From Aradus depressus (taxonomy: Eukaryota; Arthropoda; Insecta; Hemiptera; Aradidae), in the NCBI GenBank assembly GCA_963662175.1, contig OY759217.1, forward strand, positions 19,904,562 through 19,968,561: a DNA stretch of 64,000 bases, read 5' to 3'. Under the pieces are notes generated by a model. The model saw only the letters and a list, made by a program, of their open reading frames with translations, was not told the origin of the DNA and ran no database searches. Shown piece after piece: positions 22,080-31,879 of the stretch (within the stretch, counting starts at the first letter, position 1; each line of letters starts with the position of its first letter). The position numbers and the translations under genes are program-made.

Positions 22080-24280
22080 CTTCCTGTTTTTGAAAAAGGA
22101 ATTCCTAGGTAAGTTTGTTTTTTACCACTTCTATTATGTTTCCTTGGTAGTAAAATGGAGTTTGAAGTTTTTGGTTAGGACTTCTATGGAAAATGTGAAT
22201 TTTTGATTTCTGCGTATAGAGTTCTAGTAAGTTTTCTTTTAGGTAAGTGCTGAGATAATTAAGTTTGTTCTGCAAATCTTTGGGAGTATCACTGAACATT
22301 ACCAAATCGTCTGCATACATTAGGAATGTACCTAATGTCGTTTTTGCCATCGATATTTACTCCTCTGAAGCCATTTTCTTTAAATAATTTTTCTATGTCG
22401 AACAGGAACAAGTTAAATAGAGTGGGACTGATAGAATCTCCTTGCAGCACCCCTGTTTCTACCTTGATATTCTTTGTTTGACCTGAAGGTGTGGAAACTG
22501 TTACATTTGCATTATTGTAAAAACTTTGAAGCACTGCTATAAACTTTTTACTCACTCCAATGGATGATAGTTTATTCCATAAGATGTGGCGGTTTAGGGA
22601 GTCAAAAGCTTTCTTTAAATCTATGAAAAAAGCATAAAGATACCTACTTTTTAAACGGATATTGTTATATATAATAGCTTGCAAACAGAAGATGTTATAG
22701 GAGCAGCCTCGGCCTGTTCTGAAGCCTGATTGTGCTTCTGGTAGTAAGCCTTCTGTTTCTATCCAGGCTGAAAGTGTCTTGTTTTGTATCGAGGTGAAGA
22801 TTTTCGGCATAGTATTAACTAAAGCTACAGTTCGATAGTTGTGTGGGTCGTCTGGGTTGCCTTTCTTATGGATGAGGAATGCTGCAAGTTGTGACCATTG
22901 ACTCGGCACTCGTTCTTCCTCCATCACTCTGTTGAACAGGTTCAGCAGGTAGTGTTGCCATGCAGGGGTTAGACACTTATAAACTTCATTCGGAATGCCG
23001 TCGGTCCCCGGGGCTTTTTGGTTTTTTGTACCCTGTATTGCTTCGGTAATTTCATTCATCGAGATAGGGGAGTCCAAATGCGGAAGTGTCGTGTTTGGCA
23101 ACGATGTTTCTGGTATTATGTTTTTTGAGCTATATAAATCCGTGAAGTAATTTTCCCAGATTTTCAGACTTATTGTGGAGACTAGAGAGGGTCTAGGTTT
23201 GAATTTCTTAATGACTTTCCAGAAAGCTTGACTATTTTGAACGGCAGCGATATCATCAGATATCTGTCTGTGGTGTCTTGCTTTGCTTTCTTTAACTAAC
23301 CTCTTGTATTCCCTTTTACTTTCCAAGTATTTCTCAAGCAGTGTTAGAGTGGGCTTCTTTTTCCATCTGCAGTAGTCTCTTCTGGTTTCCTTCTTCGCTG
23401 CACGGCACTCTTCGTTGAACCATTTATTTCTGGGATGACTCTTCTGTTTGGCTGGGATTTTCACTAATTTCAACATATCTGTAATGATGGCAGTGACATT
23501 TAAAGTACCAGTAAAATTATCGTGTAATTTATCTAGTGACGTATCGTTAAAATATATGTTTTGTGACATCTGCAGTAGATGAAAAAAAAGTGGTGCCTTT
23601 GAGTCGTCCCATGTTATTTTTTTTTTTTTTGTAGTTTATTTTAATAAAATTATTTGATGGTATTATATTATTTAAATTTAAAGTTAGTTGGCAAATCAAA
23701 TGATCCGATACTTCCACACACGGTAAAACTTTGAAGTTCTCTATTTTATCTAACAAGGAAGAGCTGACCCAGATCAAGTCTATCACGGAGTAGCCCTGGC
23801 TGCTGATAAAGGTGTGTTCTGCGGGATAGTCGCTCCTGCTCCTTCCATTAACTACAAACAGTCCCACACTTTCCATAACATCTACCAAACGTTTTCCCCT
23901 TAGGTTGACATCTGTGTCAGCAGACTGTCTCTTTGCAGTCAACTTCGAGCCCTGAAAGAAACTTTTTTCAAACTGGTTCAGGTTGGCGATTTTTGCATTG
24001 AAATCCCCCGCCACCACTAAGGGAATGTCTGGATCCCTGCTCTTCATTTCTTCAATCAATTCTTCAAGTTTGTTAATACACTCTTCATGTTCTAGTTTTG
24101 GGGAAAGATAAACAAACCCAAAAATACATTTAAAGTTTTGACTTTTAATTTTAATAAATACAAAGTCTTTATTGTTTATCAGTACAGTGGGCTCCTCTAA
24201 ATCTTTGTTTACCAATATTATAATTCCTCCGGAGGGTCTTCCTTGTTTTTTGTTTTTAGTTGCATAACTTTCAATAAGCA
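22080..24280 (-). pseudogene. Non-LTR retrotransposon, endonuclease plus reverse transcriptase, frameshifted
   Basis: Minus-strand order is endonuclease then RT. The endonuclease piece (24281 to about 23600) has GRPSGGIIILVNKDLEE, PLVVAGDFNAKIANLN, HTFISSQGYSVIDLIWVSS and VEVSDHLICQLTLN, i.e. the GDFN and SDH boxes of an APE-like domain. The RT piece (23569-22289) has KAPGTDGIPNEVYK, HNYRTVALVNTMPKIFTSI, YAFFIDLKKAFDSLNRHILW, VLQGDSISPTLFNLFLFDIE. The YADD box is in another frame (FLMYADDLVMFSDTP, about 22300). At least two frameshifts (poly(A) run near 23600; near 22345) inactivate it. The 5' end stops at a foldback element. Clade unresolved. Confidence 0.9.
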
Positions 24281-25023
24281 CTTGGAAAGTGGCTGAGTAA
24301 ATACACTGATGTTAATAACTTCTAAGTTGAGAAACGCGGACATATTGTGGAAACTTGTAATAAATAAATAAAACAAACTTATTTTTGAAATATTGTCTAT
24401 TCCACTAAAGATATATACATATATAACTACCGGTTTCGGCTTTATATCATCGTCAGGTCTAGTTATGAACTAAGTCAGTTTGCAGAGAGCGACCCTTCAA
24501 ATACATCTCAGGTCAAAGGGTGCTATTAAAACTTGGGAGTCCCCCGGCTGTACCGTTAGCTAACTCATGAAATATTTCTTAACAAAACCTAGTTCTAAAA
24601 CTATATTTTCTTAACAAAACCTAGTTTTAGAACTAGGTTATATAATAAGGTAATATATATAAGGTAATATATATATATAAGGTTATAAATATAAGGTTAT
24701 ATAATAAGGTTATATATATAAGGTAATATTTCATGAGTTAGCTAACGGTACAGCCGGGGGACTCCCAAGTTTTAATAGCACCCTTTGACCTGAGATGTAT
24801 TTGAAGGGTCGCTCTCTGCAAACTGACTTAGTTCATAACTAGACCTGACGATGGTATAAAGCCGAAACCGGTAGTTATATATGTATATATCTTTAGTGGA
24901 ATAGACAATATTTCAAAAATAAGTTTGTTTTATTTATTTATTACAAGTTTCCACAATATGTCCGCGTTTCTCAACTTAGAAGTTATTAACATCAGTGTAT
25001 TTACTCAGCCACTTTCCAAGTGC
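24278..25023. repeat. Foldback element, ACCGGTTTCGG family, copy 2
   Basis: A 746-bp palindrome. Arms of about 320 bp begin GCACTTGGAAAGTGGCTGAG and end with its exact complement; they include TATTGTCTATTCCACTAAAG, ACTACCGGTTTCGGCTTTAT and TCGTCAGGTCTAGTTATGAA. The loop is AT-rich with AAGGTAATATATA repeats. It directly abuts the truncated LINE endonuclease, so either it inserted there or the LINE stopped at its edge. Related to 5739-6520. Confidence 0.92.
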
Positions 25024-25239
25024 ATTTGATGTATTTTCCTATGTTTTTCTCAATGCCCTCAACAAACAGGAAGTAAGGACATTTATCAATAGCAGAGAAG
25101 CGATCTTTAATCATACGATTTCGAAAAACACTTTGGTTGCATTCTTTAGGCTGTCACAGTTCTGCCGTTTATTGGTCATCTTACGTTATTGATTGTATGT
25201 AAGATGGTGGAAAATGAGTGTTTGGATAAAAGGTTTAAA

Positions 25240-25310
25240 ATTTCAATATTTCAATATTACAAATTGTTTACAATATAACCCAGTGTTTACAATTGGCGAC
25301 GACGGTAATA
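25240..25310 (+). repeat. Possible LTR end plus primer-binding-like site
   Basis: TTTCAATATTACAAATTGTT and ACAATATAACCCAGTGTTTA precede TTGGCGACGACGG, which resembles the TGGCG... primer sites of Ty3/gypsy elements. The same repeated sequence occurs inverted at 27125-27215 as four near-copies of TAAACACTGGGTTATATTG. No matching LTR pair was delimited. Confidence 0.35.
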
Positions 25311-25409
25311 GCGGACCCAACCCAGAAAAGGAAAAGGCATAAATAATATATTGAAGTAACTTGACAACAAGGCGTAAATGTTTCTCTGTTATTACTTTGA
25401 AATTAAGAA

Positions 25410-25860
25410 ATGAAACCTGACGTGTCGTTAGCACAGGTGGAACAACTGGCAAAAACCTTGGAAGCTGTGAGTCTACAAGTCAACAATTTTGAAAATCAAC
25501 CAAGCATGGATGTTAACAAAGTTAGTTTAAGGGCAAATTCTAAGAATCATGAAGAGACTCCAAGAAGGAGCTACAAACCTCAATGTCAGTCGCAAACTGC
25601 TGGATTCGACAACAGGGACAAAGGTTGTTACAGGTGTGGCACAGTAGGTCATTTTCGGAATGATGAGTGCTGCCCCGCAAAAGACAAAACGCAAAGAAAT
25701 AGTATTATTATGCATATGTACAAGGTAACCAGTTTCCTCCAGGGGAAGAAGGGGAGTCAGACTACCCTGTTTTTCGTGTTGAACATATACCCAAGGCGAC
25801 CACAGTTCCAACGGTCAGCGAAGTGGGAGGAGTGCCATTAACAATGATAATAGATCGTGC
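25410..25860 (+). pseudogene. Retrotransposon gag zinc-knuckle and protease remnant
   Basis: The 143-codon frame starts MKPDVSLAQVEQLAKTLEAV (helical, gag-like) and contains one CCHC knuckle, CYRCGTVGHFRNDEC (C-x2-C-x4-H-x4-C). A shift of frame after about 25730 gives EVGGVPLTMIIDRAL followed by a stop, which looks like the start of a retropepsin in which the catalytic D-S/T-G has become D-R-A. Gypsy-type gag-pol fits best. The element is cut off by the foldback at 25960. Confidence 0.6.
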
Positions 25861-25959
25861 ACTATAATTGACGAATGTACACGAGGATATTTAGATAATA
25901 ATTCAATGTCTAGACGTGAGATACGATAGTGAAGTAAATACAATCAGTGCATAGTAAAA

Positions 25960-28045
25960 CGTTATATACATATATTTGTTATTATAAATGTTGTGATAAC
26001 AAATCTTTTGACACACAGGGCACACAATAGAACTACTCTGGCCACGGTGATACCTCCAGCCTTCGGCGGAAAAATATATATATTATATAGTTTCTATTCA
26101 TAATTCTTTAGTATATCATTCAGATTACATTGAGCCCAGAAATTTATTTATTTTGGGTCATTAATTTATGTATATTTTATATGTGAATTCAGAACCGTCT
26201 TACAACGACACCTTTTGATTTTGAATGGAATCGGCCGAGGGAAGGGCGGGATGAGAGGTGGGGCTCTATTTAAGAAACCCAATAACTGCCGATTTAATAA
26301 ATGTATCGACATGAAATTTCATATTTGAAATCAAAACTCAATGAGGACATAACCTGTCAAATTTCAGCGACATCGACCGAAGAAAAGAGGGAGTTTAGGG
26401 GTTGGAGCTCATACTAAAAACCTTAATATGTAACTGTTAATGTAAGGAATTTGTCGACACATTTAGTATAACGATTTAAGTGCCTCTATGGAAGTAAACT
26501 GCTGATTATTAGCGCAAACGGTCGCCTGGTTTTGGAGTGGAGAGGAGCGGAAGTTAATTAAATAATACGTTCTGGGGAAGTAAATTGCCGGTGATTCACC
26601 AACGATTTTTTATTTTCATTTTTAGATACAGGAGGTCGGGCAACATGAAATTCCGTTGAAAACTCCGCATCGAATATTTGACCGATTCCGTAACTTCCCT
26701 TATACTTCGTATAGCTAGGAAATTAAAAAGTATAAATGTATAAAAAATAAAACAATTAGTTTTTGTTTAAATAATTAATCTAAATTGATAACGTACTAAG
26801 TGATATTTTGTGTTCAATTCTCAGTCTATGAAGATCCTGCTCCTGAAGAATGCTGTATGTAAACTTTCCTGCTCTGTTAATACAGATAAGACTAATTTAA
26901 CATTATTTATTTCGAGATTTCTAATTTTTTTAAAATTTTCTTTATTAGGACAATATTTTTGTATGTGTATAGCTCTTAAAATTTAGATATGAAATCCTCC
27001 AGTGGGGGGAGACTCCCCCGATATATATAAAAATCCTAATAATAGATAATATTACTGAAAAAAATAAGGACAGTTGTAATAATATAGAAATAGGTTTACA
27101 AGTAGGTAGTGCATAATTCTAGTATAGAAGTGTAAACACTGGGTTATATTGTAAACACTGGGTTATATTGTAAACACTGGGTTATATTGTAAACACTTTG
27201 TAATATTGAAACTTTAATATTATCTAACAAATTGAACAAGAAATAAACTTTGACGAAATTATTATTTTTTTTAAAGAAATAAAAAAAAAAAAAGAGATCT
27301 CGAAATAAATAAACAATGTTGAATTAGTCTAGGACAGGAAAGTTTACATACAGCATTCCTCATGAGCAGGATCTTCATACACTGGGAATTGAACACAATA
27401 TTTCACTTATTAAGTTATCAATTTAGATTAATAATTAAGATCGAATATTTGACCGATTTAAATAATTAATCATTAATTATTTAACTCGGTTAAATGTTCG
27501 ATGCAGAGTTTACTTACATTGGGACACTTAAATCTTCATACTAAATGTGTCGACAAATTCCTTACATTATCAGTTACATATTAGGGTTTTTAATATGAGC
27601 TCCCACCCCTAAACTCCCTCTTTTCTTCGGTCGATGGCGCTGAAATTTGACAGGTTATGTGCTCATTGAGTTTTGATTTCAAATATGAAATTTCATGTCG
27701 ATACATTTATTACATCGGCAGTTATTGGGTTTCTTATATAGAGCCCCATCTCTGATCCCGCCCATCCCTTCGGCCGATTACACTCAAAATCAAAAGGTGT
27801 CGTCGTAAGACGGTTCTGGATTCACATATAAAATATAAATAAATTAATAACCCAAAATAAATAAATTTCTGGGCTCAATGTAATCTGAATGATATACTAA
27901 AAAATTATGAATAGAAAATATAATATACATATTTTTCCCCCGAGGGCTGGAGGTATCACCGTGGCCAGAGTCGTTCTATTGTGTGTCCTGTGTGTCAAAA
28001 GATTTATTTTATCACAACATTTATAATAACAAAATATTTTCCACT
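25960..28045. repeat. Large 2.1-kb foldback with satellite-element modules
   Basis: The left arm (about 25960-26925) and right arm (about 27299-28045) are reverse complements: ATAAATGTTGTGATAA with GGCCACGGTGATACCTCCAG on the left against CTGGAGGTATCACCGTGGCC on the right; CTTTCCTGCTCTGTT on the left against GACAGGAAAGTTTACATACA on the right. The left arm retains about 200 bp lost from the right. Arms include diverged 141-bp satellite monomers (GTCGATACATTTATTACATC at about 27698) and the module ATGAAATTCCGTTGAAAACT. The spacer holds the LTR-like 27125-27215 repeats. No ORF. Confidence 0.8.
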
Positions 28046-28799
28046 CAACAAAGACAAATAATGTTAATAATCAGTTGATCGTTAATTAAAGGTAGGTTAA
28101 GGTTAACGAGTAAAGTTTTGTCCAGATATTTTTGAAATATTATTAGTTAAAAGTTTCGAATGCCCACAACAAAAGATTTGTTATTAACTACAAAGTAATT
28201 GGAACCCTCAACCTTCTGGTTGGTCAACATATTATACACCCCATCACCAAGGTAACTATCAATTTCATATTATATATTTTTATCTCTGTTAACTAGATCA
28301 CCTTGAATTTGTTATTGTCGTTTATTATAACAAATGGTATGACGCTAATGCTTAGGCAAATAACTTGGATAAATTCGTAACATTCTTCCTTCAATTTTAA
28401 TTTTTAGGATTTTCTGATAAAAGTAATTCAAAATTCAAATTAACAAGAAAACTTGTAGCTTGGATATAATATATTAAGATCCCACGTGGTCTATATTTGA
28501 ACTGGGCGAACAAGAATGCAACATGTGAAATTTTATGAAAATCCGATCAATCGTTTAAAAGTTTTCAAGTACTTAAATTGTTGCCAAAACTTTAATTTAA
28601 TATACATGGACTAGCAGATTAGATGGTGTTGCACTATTAGAAACATTATCACTATGGTTAATAACCTGTAACCTGTTTATAAGAACAAATATGTGAGGAA
28701 TTATATACATTGAATTTTCTTAAAAAAAAAATCTTTTTAACTTTTAACTCCCGAAAACATCATTCAATGATTCATCAATGATATCGCGTTATTGTATAC
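28046..28799. other. No recognised gene
   Basis: AT-rich; a short fragment near 28518 (ACATGTGAAATTTTATGAAA) matches the minisatellite of the composite elements at 14-19 kb. Confidence 0.4.
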
Positions 28800-29990
28800 G
28801 TAGACGTTATTGCATCCACCTTGGAACAGAAACAGTATTGTTCGGCGGTCTTCCTCGATGTCGAACAAGCTTTCGACCCAGTTCAGCATCCGGGCCTCCT
28901 GTGCAAACTTGAACCTATCCTTCCTTCATTTCTCATTATTCCTCATCCTAAAATCCTTCCTGGCCAATAGAACCTTCTGCGTAAGCCAAGGTTCTGCCGT
29001 TTCTCCCATGTCTTCACAAAACGCCGGAGTTCCTGAAGATAGTATCCTTGGTCCTATACTTTTCACAATATACACACCTGACATTCCCACCCATCCATTA
29101 ACCCAACTTCAATCCTATGTAAATGATACTGATATTCTCTCCCCACTTCCTAATCCAGTTCTCTTACCTTGCAATCTCCAAGAACACCTTACACCCCTTC
29201 AATCTTGGTATAAAAAGTGGAGAATTAATGTGAACGACAAGAAGTCCGTTCACATAGTATTCACTCTTCGGCGGAAATATACTTGTCCTCCCGTCGTCCT
29301 CAACAGCAATCCAATTCCTCCAAAAAGCGAAGTTTGCTATCTTGGCCTCATACTTGACAAACGAATGACGTGGAATCTTCACACCAGACAAAAATACAGG
29401 AAATGAACAGACGATAAAAACGTTTACTAAGACTATTGGACAAAAGATCAAAATTAACTCTGAACGAAACACAAATATATAACGCAATACTCAAGCCTAT
29501 GTGAACTTATGGGCTTGAATTATGGGGTTCTGCCAAAGCTTCCAATCTTTAGCGCATTCAATCCTTGCAATCCAAAACAATAGCCAATGCTCCTTATTAT
29601 ATCTCCAACAAAACCCTTCATACTGATTTCAATATTCCCTTTGTCATCGAATTAGCTAAATCCAGGTACAAAAAAAAAAATTTTCCTCCGTTAGTAGCCA
29701 CATTAATCCTCAAGTCCGTACCCTCCCTTCTGCCACACTTCCCGAACCACGCCTTAAGTGCCAATGGCCTAGAGACCTTCTCAGATCAGGCAGTGACAGT
29801 GACTAGCTCCAAATGAGTGCGACTCAGTGCCTAGGGAGTGTCACCACTGGATGATTTCTCCTCTCTTGACATTTTGAGATTGCCATTTTTTTCTACCTTA
29901 GCACATGTGCTTGTTGTATATATTTTTTATACAGTTGTAAATATCTCTTTTAACAGAGTTATTAAACAATAAAAAAATAAAGAAAACGTA
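28800..29990 (+). pseudogene. Jockey-like LINE, 5'-truncated RT to 3' end
   Basis: Starts inside the RT at VDVIASTLEQKQYCSAVF with LDVEQAFDPVQHPGLL (catalytic Asp), shifts frame, then AGVPEDSILGPILFTIYTPD and LQSYVNDTDILSP, where the expected YADD box is YVND. The post-RT part has WYKKWRINVNDKKSVHIVF and a thumb-like CYLGLILDKRMTWNLHT. A further frame has TYGLELWGSA, then NAPYYISNKTLHTDFNIPF of the Jockey C-terminus. It ends in an A-rich AATAAAAAAATAAAG tail near 29985. Mutated catalytic box and frameshifts make it dead. It lies in the DIP intron, upstream of the nested gene. Confidence 0.85.
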
Positions 29991-30185
29991 TGTTTCCTTA
30001 AAAATATTGTATATTTCAAAAAATATATATAATATATGGGAGTACTTTCGGTATTGAGTATTTAGTATTTGTTAAGGCGTGGCTCAAGATGGTAGCAATA
30101 CCGAAGGTATATCCATTTTATGAAATAGACAATATTTTTTAAAAAAACATAGGAGGCGGAGACATAACCTACGTTTTCTTTAAAT
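29985..30185. repeat. Small imperfect foldback
   Basis: AAAGAAAACGTATGTTTCC on the left and ACATAACCTACGTTTTCTTT on the right are imperfect inverted repeats; GAAATAGACAATATTTT on the right relates to the foldback families at 5.7 and 24.3 kb. Confidence 0.45.
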
Positions 30186-30419
30186 TTTAAATATGTTGGA
30201 AGGAGGTCTGTTATCCTTGGACAAAAAATGTTCTCTCAAACTGCAAAATTAGGTTGTTGCTGCAAAAAAAGCTAATTAAAAAAAAAATCGTATGTAATTG
30301 TTTAAGCTCTGTTTTTTAAACATTTCAAGAAGTAGCTCTGTAGCGTCAAATATTGGCAAGTGGATCTGATTTCAGCGAAATTGCAGAAAAAAAACTGGAC
30401 TGATTGATCTACCGGCTGC

Positions 30420-30541
30420 CGCCCGAGATTAACTTTGGGTCTTATATCTAAGAAAAAAAAAGTTGAGCAATGAATAATAAATGAAAATTCCAAATCTGAA
30501 GGGAATCACTCTAACCACTGTGCCACCGGAATTCCCAGTTA
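30420..30541 (-). repeat. Possible third SINE type (tRNA-like head)
   Basis: On the minus strand GGGAATTCCGGTGGCACAGT followed by GGTTAGAGTG resembles a tRNA A-box region; no clear B box was found. The rest of 30186-31100 holds no recognised gene. Confidence 0.3.
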
Positions 30542-31102
30542 TTTAACACCCATTTTAGCGTCAGATTAACCACTCATTCACTGTAACCTCCACTCTATTA
30601 TGAAAAGACCTCACAGTTTATAGACAGTAACTCTAACCATCCAACCACCAAGCCCCCTGTCTGATGGGTACTGTTGATGTCCGTTTATCTCCTGGCCTTG
30701 CTACAACACTCCTTGACCCCCACCCCATCTCTGCTCATTCTCCTCAAACAGACACAGCCTCCTACATCATATCGGAAATTCCAAAGAGACAAGAAACTTT
30801 AGAACATAAACATCCCAATGTCCATCACAGATTACTTCTCCATACTTACTGTACTTGAGACATCACACAAGAAACAAATACTGAAGCACGCATTAAAAAT
30901 AAAATAGGTTTGGGGTATTTTTGAGAAACAGTCTCAGATCCTCAGGTACTAATACATAAAACAACAAAAAAATCCAAATTTGAATTTTGTCATGAAACAT
31001 TTCCTGGGGAGTAATATTTAAGAACAATAACGTAAAGAACTAATAGCAACCTGTTATTGTGACAAATCACTGACAGTTATTTTACTGGTGGGGACCTCTA
31101 GT

Positions 31103-31138
31103 TATAAGGAGCCAGCTACCTCCCACCACACCTCAGTC
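31103..31138 (+). promoter_or_regulatory. Core promoter: TATA box and initiator of nested gene
   Basis: TATAAG at 31103-31108 is followed by the arthropod initiator TCAGTC at 31133-31138, with the predicted +1 A at 31135. The 32-bp distance from the first T of the TATA box to +1 is the canonical spacing. The next ATG downstream of +1 is the signal-peptide start at 31172, giving a 37-nt 5' UTR. TATA-driven promoters are typical of strongly or tissue-specifically expressed genes. Seen in sequence; activity is inferred. Confidence 0.7.
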
Positions 31139-31279
31139 TCTCCCATCGTTGGTTCTCTGACACAAGTTATTATGGAGAAATATAATATTTTCAATATATT
31201 ATTATTTTATTTGGCGACATCATGCTCAGTCTATTCTCTGCCAACTGTGAAAGAATCCAAAGTCACATATTCTTGTACG
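31135..31279 (+). CDS. Nested gene exon 1: signal peptide of a small secreted protein (unrecognised)
   Basis: After a 37-nt leader, ATG at 31172 (A at -3, G at +4, a good context) opens 36 codons: MEKYNIFNILLFYLATSCSV, then YSLPTVKESKVTYSCT. The first 22 residues have a short polar start, a hydrophobic core and small residues near YS|LP, a convincing signal peptide. The exon ends TGTACG|GTAAGT, a consensus donor in phase 0. No homologous family is recognised. It lies on the strand opposite DIP, inside DIP's 44.8-kb intron. The assigned next exon at 42299 needs one more base than this donor supplies, so the exon is well supported on its own but its linkage is not proven. A SINE-B scrap follows at 31465-31555. 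Confidence 0.6.
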
Positions 31280-31464
31280 GTAAGTTGTGTTTTACTAACT
31301 AACTAAGTTCAGTGTTGAGGGACCTAAAAAATGTACATGTCCTGGTCACTACAGGATGTTCTTATACTAATCACACTTACAGATCACTCTCTCTCCACCT
31401 CCCCTTTCTCAAAATCTTTGTACATCCTAAAATCTGCCTACCCAGGTTTAGTTATCGCACAAGC

Positions 31465-31555
31465 GATGGTCCGGAAAAACCCCTACCTTAGGTAACTGGG
31501 TCGGCAAAATTCAGGACTCTCACAGTACAGTCGGATTCATGTCCACCAGAGTTGC
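31465..31555 (+). repeat. SINE-B fragment in nested-gene intron 1
   Basis: Diverged pieces of SINE-B: GCGATGGTCC, then CAGTCGGATTCATGTCCACC. Head and tail are absent. Confidence 0.55.
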
Positions 31556-31744
31556 GGCGAATCGCAATGAACTTTTCATTTTTGTTGAATGCTAATTCGC
31601 GGAAATAAAATGTGGTTTTGGCACTGACGTGGCATTTATATAAGTTATAGAAACAATTCCCATCCACGTAAGCTTTATTATTGCAACGTACATCTCAATT
31701 CTGGAATAAAAGATTCGGAAAACATAAAATTTATATTAATACTC

Positions 31745-31855
31745 AAACAATGGCAATGAACTCCCCCCTAACAATTTAATCCATTGACTTTCTGCCCTCC
31801 CTCCAAAACCAGTCGACCGTTGACACTAACATTCAATAGTTGACATATATAGGGG
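31745..31855 (+). repeat. Left (5') module of the 141-bp satellite element
   Basis: CCCTCCCTCCAAAACCAGTC and GACCGTTGAC follow a CAATGAACTCCCC...TTAATCCATTGACTTTC stretch. The same module occurs as GTCCCTCCAATACCAGTCGA at 55737-55756 and, inverted, near 26520-26605 and 42985-43065. Here it directly precedes the monomer array, so it is read as the left flank of the element. Confidence 0.6.
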
Positions 31856-31879
31856 ATCCTGAACCCTCATATTAAATGT

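Noticed and set aside
30664..30858. 64-codon plus-strand ORF just upstream of the nested-gene promoter
   Set aside because: No resemblance, no initiation context or splice sites, and it ends well before the TATA box.
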